NCBI GenBank assembly: GCA_013399115.1
Contig: VXAA01003176.1
Span: 53,222 to 117,221, forward strand
Source: Anseranas semipalmata
Lineage: Eukaryota; Chordata; Aves; Anseriformes; Anseranatidae
Reading direction: 5' to 3'
Length of the DNA stretch: 64,000 bases
The notes under the pieces are model-generated. The model was given only the letters and a program-made list of their open reading frames with translations, did not search any database and had not been told where the DNA came from. Positions 60,440 to 64,000 of the stretch are shown piece by piece (within the stretch, counting starts at the first letter, position 1; the number at the start of each line of letters is the position of its first letter). The position numbers and the translations under genes were made by a program.

Positions 60440-63400
60440 TACATGCTCATAACAGTCCTAGGGACTCCCTCCCCCTTGATGGTCCTTTATCTGGAAGGAA
60501 TGACAAAACAGATACTTGCACACCCTCTGCTCCATAAAGTACACTCAGAAATAGCTACTGTTGCAGTAGTCGACCAAACCCAAGTTGAACTGCAAACCTG
60601 AACTTTATATAGTATTTGGCATAGTAAAAGAACGTGAATGAAGTACTTCATAAAAAGTCTAATTTAATTTAGAACAAGTATGAACAATATATGCACTTCT
60701 AATGAAAAAAGATTTCAAGGTTCTTTCTTTTTCTATTAAATATTATCCAGGTATATCAATCTGGGAGAGCAACTGCACTATATTTGGCACGTATGTAGGA
60801 GTTGTAATCATTTGTAAAACTGCTCATGCAAACACAGCATTTCCATTGCAAGCCAAAAAACACTAAAACTACTTTCTTTCCCAAGCGCGCTCTCCCATTT
60901 ACTTGTGGAAGAAAACAAACAAACAAAAAATATACCTACAGTAAGTGTAGTTTCATTGCAATTCCACATGCCCCTACACTCTAAGTATATCATCATAAAT
61001 AGGCTGCCATCGTCACTAAGAAAATAAACAATTAAATAATTACATCTACATTTAAAATACTGCTAATCTGATTTAGTGAGTTGATAGAGACTTTAGAATG
61101 CAGCTTTCAGTACAGGCTTCTTTGAACAGATTCAACTTCTTTCCTAGAATCGGAAAAAAAAAATTTAACTCAAATTCTTCTACCAATGAAAATTTGTGAT
61201 GTCCATACACACATTTCTTTATGTAGTAACAAACAGCAGCAATGTTCCCACAAGCAATTTCAAACTTCATTGAGTTTTGTACAGAGATTAACTAGAGAAC
61301 ACTAATTCCTTATCACTATATGAAAGCAGAATACATAATCGGTTAGAACGTGTTAACACATTTATTCCAATACTGAAGGAATGAAAACACAGATTGAGAC
61401 TGCTCCAGCTGCTGAAAATAAAAGATGTCTTTGCACCATGTCTTTAGCCAGTCAAAAAAAAAAAAAATTATAAAGTGGTTGAGACTTGTCACTGTCCCAT
61501 CCAAGACTATATTTAATCCAAATGGAACAAAAAAAATAGAGTTTCGGTTTTAGTTGCGAACTGGTACAATATCTGCAACAATGAACACAGGATATGCTGA
61601 ATGTTTAGTTTTTAAATTAAGCATGTAGTATGCATGTTCTCAAATATCTTGCACTCAACTTCACTCTGCAGATCTAGTAGCAGATATTCTTCTATACGTA
61701 GGCCTTGCGTTTCTGCTAGTTTAGACAATTTAAGAAATTTAAGACAATTTGGACCAATTTAAGAGATGTTTGTGACAAATCTTGCACAGATGCTTGAGGA
61801 AAAACAATGACAATCTTCCAAATTTCATGAGCAATGCAACGCAGGAAATAAAGCATGTGTGGATAGCAGACTAGTGCTAAAATTTAGTTTAAACTAAATT
61901 TAGTTTATGGTTTCATAGAACAGTAAGAAGAACAAGTTTTCCATTGGCTACAGATTTCCTTTTCAACAGAAAATTGTGAAAGAAACCAAGTATTTACCTG
62001 TCACTAACAAAAGTGATTTTTTTTCCACTTTGTGAATGAGTTATTACTACTGTGAAGAGTTAAAAACATACACAATTCCCTGCATGAAGACCTACTTCAG
62101 AAATTCATCTTAAGTTGCAACAGTGTGGCACAATGTGAATGTATGTAGATCATGGGCTGAATTCCTAATACAAGTCAAAGAATTGCTATGCTCTGTCAAA
62201 CATTATATTTTAAGATCAAGCATAATCTTTCTTCATTCCTTAGTCTTCTGATAGAGTTCTGAAAGATTTTTCATGCTTCATTTTATAATCCGGTTTATGC
62301 GGAATATACTTCTGGAGTGACAGTTGAAGCTTAACAGTTTATCAGCAGCAAACTTAAGGGTGTATGCTATCTGCAGGAATTCAAGCTTCAGAAAGACTTT
62401 AATAATGACATTTTGAGAACTTCAGAGAAGCCAGCTGACAGCCACAGAACAAAAGAAACACCTTGGAAAGAATTTCTCTTGCAGTGAAAATACTGCAACA
62501 GAATCTTGTTCTGATTAACATATCCTAAATCTCTTCTGAATGTGATTAAAGATTAACATTAAATAATAAGTGTGGATAGTCAAGGTTAATATTTAAGATT
62601 AAGTGCTTCCTAAAGTGAGACTGATGAAATGACAGAGACTTAAATGTTTGCTTTTGAAGTACATAAACACCAAATTAGACAAAGTGTCAGTGCTTCTCAA
62701 TGAATGTCGGTATTTTAGGAACCAGTCTTAGGAACCACTATTTTAGGACCACACTTACCTAGCACACAGATCACAAAAAATATTATCTTTGGACTAATAG
62801 CGTTGCAATCAGTGGAGAGGCTACACTGGCGTTCTAGATCTCTTCTGCAAACTATTGCTAGGATTTAATTCACTTCAACTCACTTGAATCACAGAATGGT
62901 CAAAAATGGTTAAATGGCTTTCTCCTCTCCTAATGGTGAAAAGATTAAAATATTCACAAGATAAACGTACATCCTTTTCCCTAGTAGTTGCAAAGTCTGA
63001 TTGTGAAATCCTATGTTGCTTTTACCCATGAAGTCTGCTGCACACATAAATAAAGTTTGTTTTGAATCTGCTTGTGTCGTCCTGATGACTTTTTTGTTCT
63101 TTTATTAGCACAGAAGGCAAAGTCTACTCACACCTACCCTCAGCATGCCCTGATGATTTTGTAAGCCTCTTTCATATCCCTTATGAGCCATTCCATACTT
63201 TCAGTCATACCTACTGTAACTTTTTCCAGCTTGCCCGTACCCCTTCTGGATTTGTTCATAGTTTGCTCTTATCCTCACTGCCCTGCACAACTCAGTAACA
63301 GCAGCAGACTTTCTTACCTAAGTTTCTATTGTAACAGCCCTCAGAAACCCAGCCATTTTAGTAGTAGGAGCAAGAAATCTGAAGCTGTTACAGACAGTTT

Positions 63401-64000
63401 AACAGATTAGAAGTTCCACCAAGTAAAAAACGAGACCAAAAAATAGGAAAAGGAAAATAAAGTGTTAATATAAGAAGAATGATACAAAAGCTACTTAAAA
63501 GAGCTTACATCTGAAATAACTTTTATGCTAGCAATATTCTATAAAGTGATAGTACGTAGTATGTGTTGCATTCCTGAGAATTCCTAGTAAATTGCAGTTT
63601 GTCAAAATGACTGAGCATTATCACTGTGTATAGAAATACATTTTATATGAAAAACTCTTCAAAGCTCATGGAGCAAAGAAAATGTAAAATTAATTATGTC
63701 TTGAGGAAGTTTTTAGTCTCCTGTTTAGATTTACTGGCCTGAATTTAGGAAACTTAAATCACTGAGGTTAACGCAAAAAGCAAACATAACTGAAGCCTAT
63801 TTGACATCCAGTGTGGGCCATTCAGCCCCCAGTAGTTCATGCAAAAGTTCAACAGAACTTTTTAGAAGCTTGGAGCTGCTGCTGTCCCTCTCGGGGATAC
63901 ACTTGCAGGAAAAAAAGTAATGGCTCCAGCCTTCTAAATTTGGCAGAAAGCCATTATTTGACTCTGAGACTTCAGGGAACAGAGACAGTGGCAGAGGCAC
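60440..64000. other. Intronic stretch without recognised elements
   Basis: AT-rich with a poly-A run near 61456-61468. A minus-strand open frame runs off the right edge from 63797 (67 codons visible) but has no recognisable domain. Confidence 0.45.
61880..61901. repeat. Perfect 22-bp palindrome
   Basis: The half site AAATTTAGTTT is followed directly by its exact reverse complement AAACTAAATTT, with no spacer. The half site is repeated once more just downstream (AAATTTAGTTTA). Confidence 0.95.

Noticed and set aside
62886..62900. AATCACAGAATGGTC as a CR1 3' end
   Set aside because: Only about 14 bp match and the sequence inward does not follow CR1. It is probably coincidence.
63797..64000. 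Minus-strand open frame running off the right edge, considered as the preceding FSTL exon
   Set aside because: It lacks the Kazal cysteine pattern and a CGSDG-like motif. It also has no visible donor with the phase needed to join the EF-hand exon.

Overview
This window looks like vertebrate nuclear DNA, most likely from a bird. It is AT-rich and almost wholly non-coding, it is full of homopolymer runs and short microsatellites, and there is no operon-like gene packing. The bird assignment rests on two CR1 LINE 3' ends on the minus strand (near 53.6 kb and 59.8-60.4 kb), one of which ends in the CR1-type octamer repeat (ACAGAATC-like units). It also rests on a GC-rich solo LTR at 42.3-43.2 kb of a type I recognise from avian endogenous retroviruses.

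The only protein-coding exon I can support is on the minus strand at 929-1125. It is a 197-nt internal exon with good splice signals. It encodes 65 full codons ending in a textbook EF-hand loop ([12 protein letters not shown]) and belongs to the follistatin-like FSTL4/FSTL5 family. The AEY and LQSRR residues favour FSTL4 (SPIG1) over FSTL5, but that paralog call is inferred from memory of the family. The gene runs right to left. Positions 1-928 are the start of the downstream intron. On this reading, everything from 1126 to the right edge lies upstream of the exon, probably in one intron of more than 62 kb, because I found no Kazal-domain exon.

Layout of the large intron: a perfect (GA)n microsatellite, read as (TC)n on the gene strand, lies 66 nt upstream of the exon. 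From 1.2 to 21 kb the sequence is AT-rich and unremarkable. Probable ancient repeat relics lie near 21.8-22.1 and 24.1-24.3 kb. A long AT-only tract covers 24.6-24.76 kb, and a (TA)n repeat lies at 28.06 kb. A compact CpG-rich island sits at 31.03-31.43 kb, and a GC-richer non-CpG patch with a 120-codon open frame at 34.3-34.7 kb. An old decayed CR1 ORF2 fragment lies on the plus strand at 38.4-39.0 kb. The solo LTR follows at 42.33-43.20 kb, a CR1 stub with a small satellite at 53.6-53.8 kb, and a younger 5'-truncated CR1 at 59.83-60.44 kb. The remainder is AT-rich intron with no recognisable features.

No previously undescribed multi-gene system is visible. The items most worth a second look are the intronic CpG island, the microsatellite next to the splice acceptor with its in-frame read-through, and the long CR1 open frame. 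All family assignments were made by eye, without database searches.
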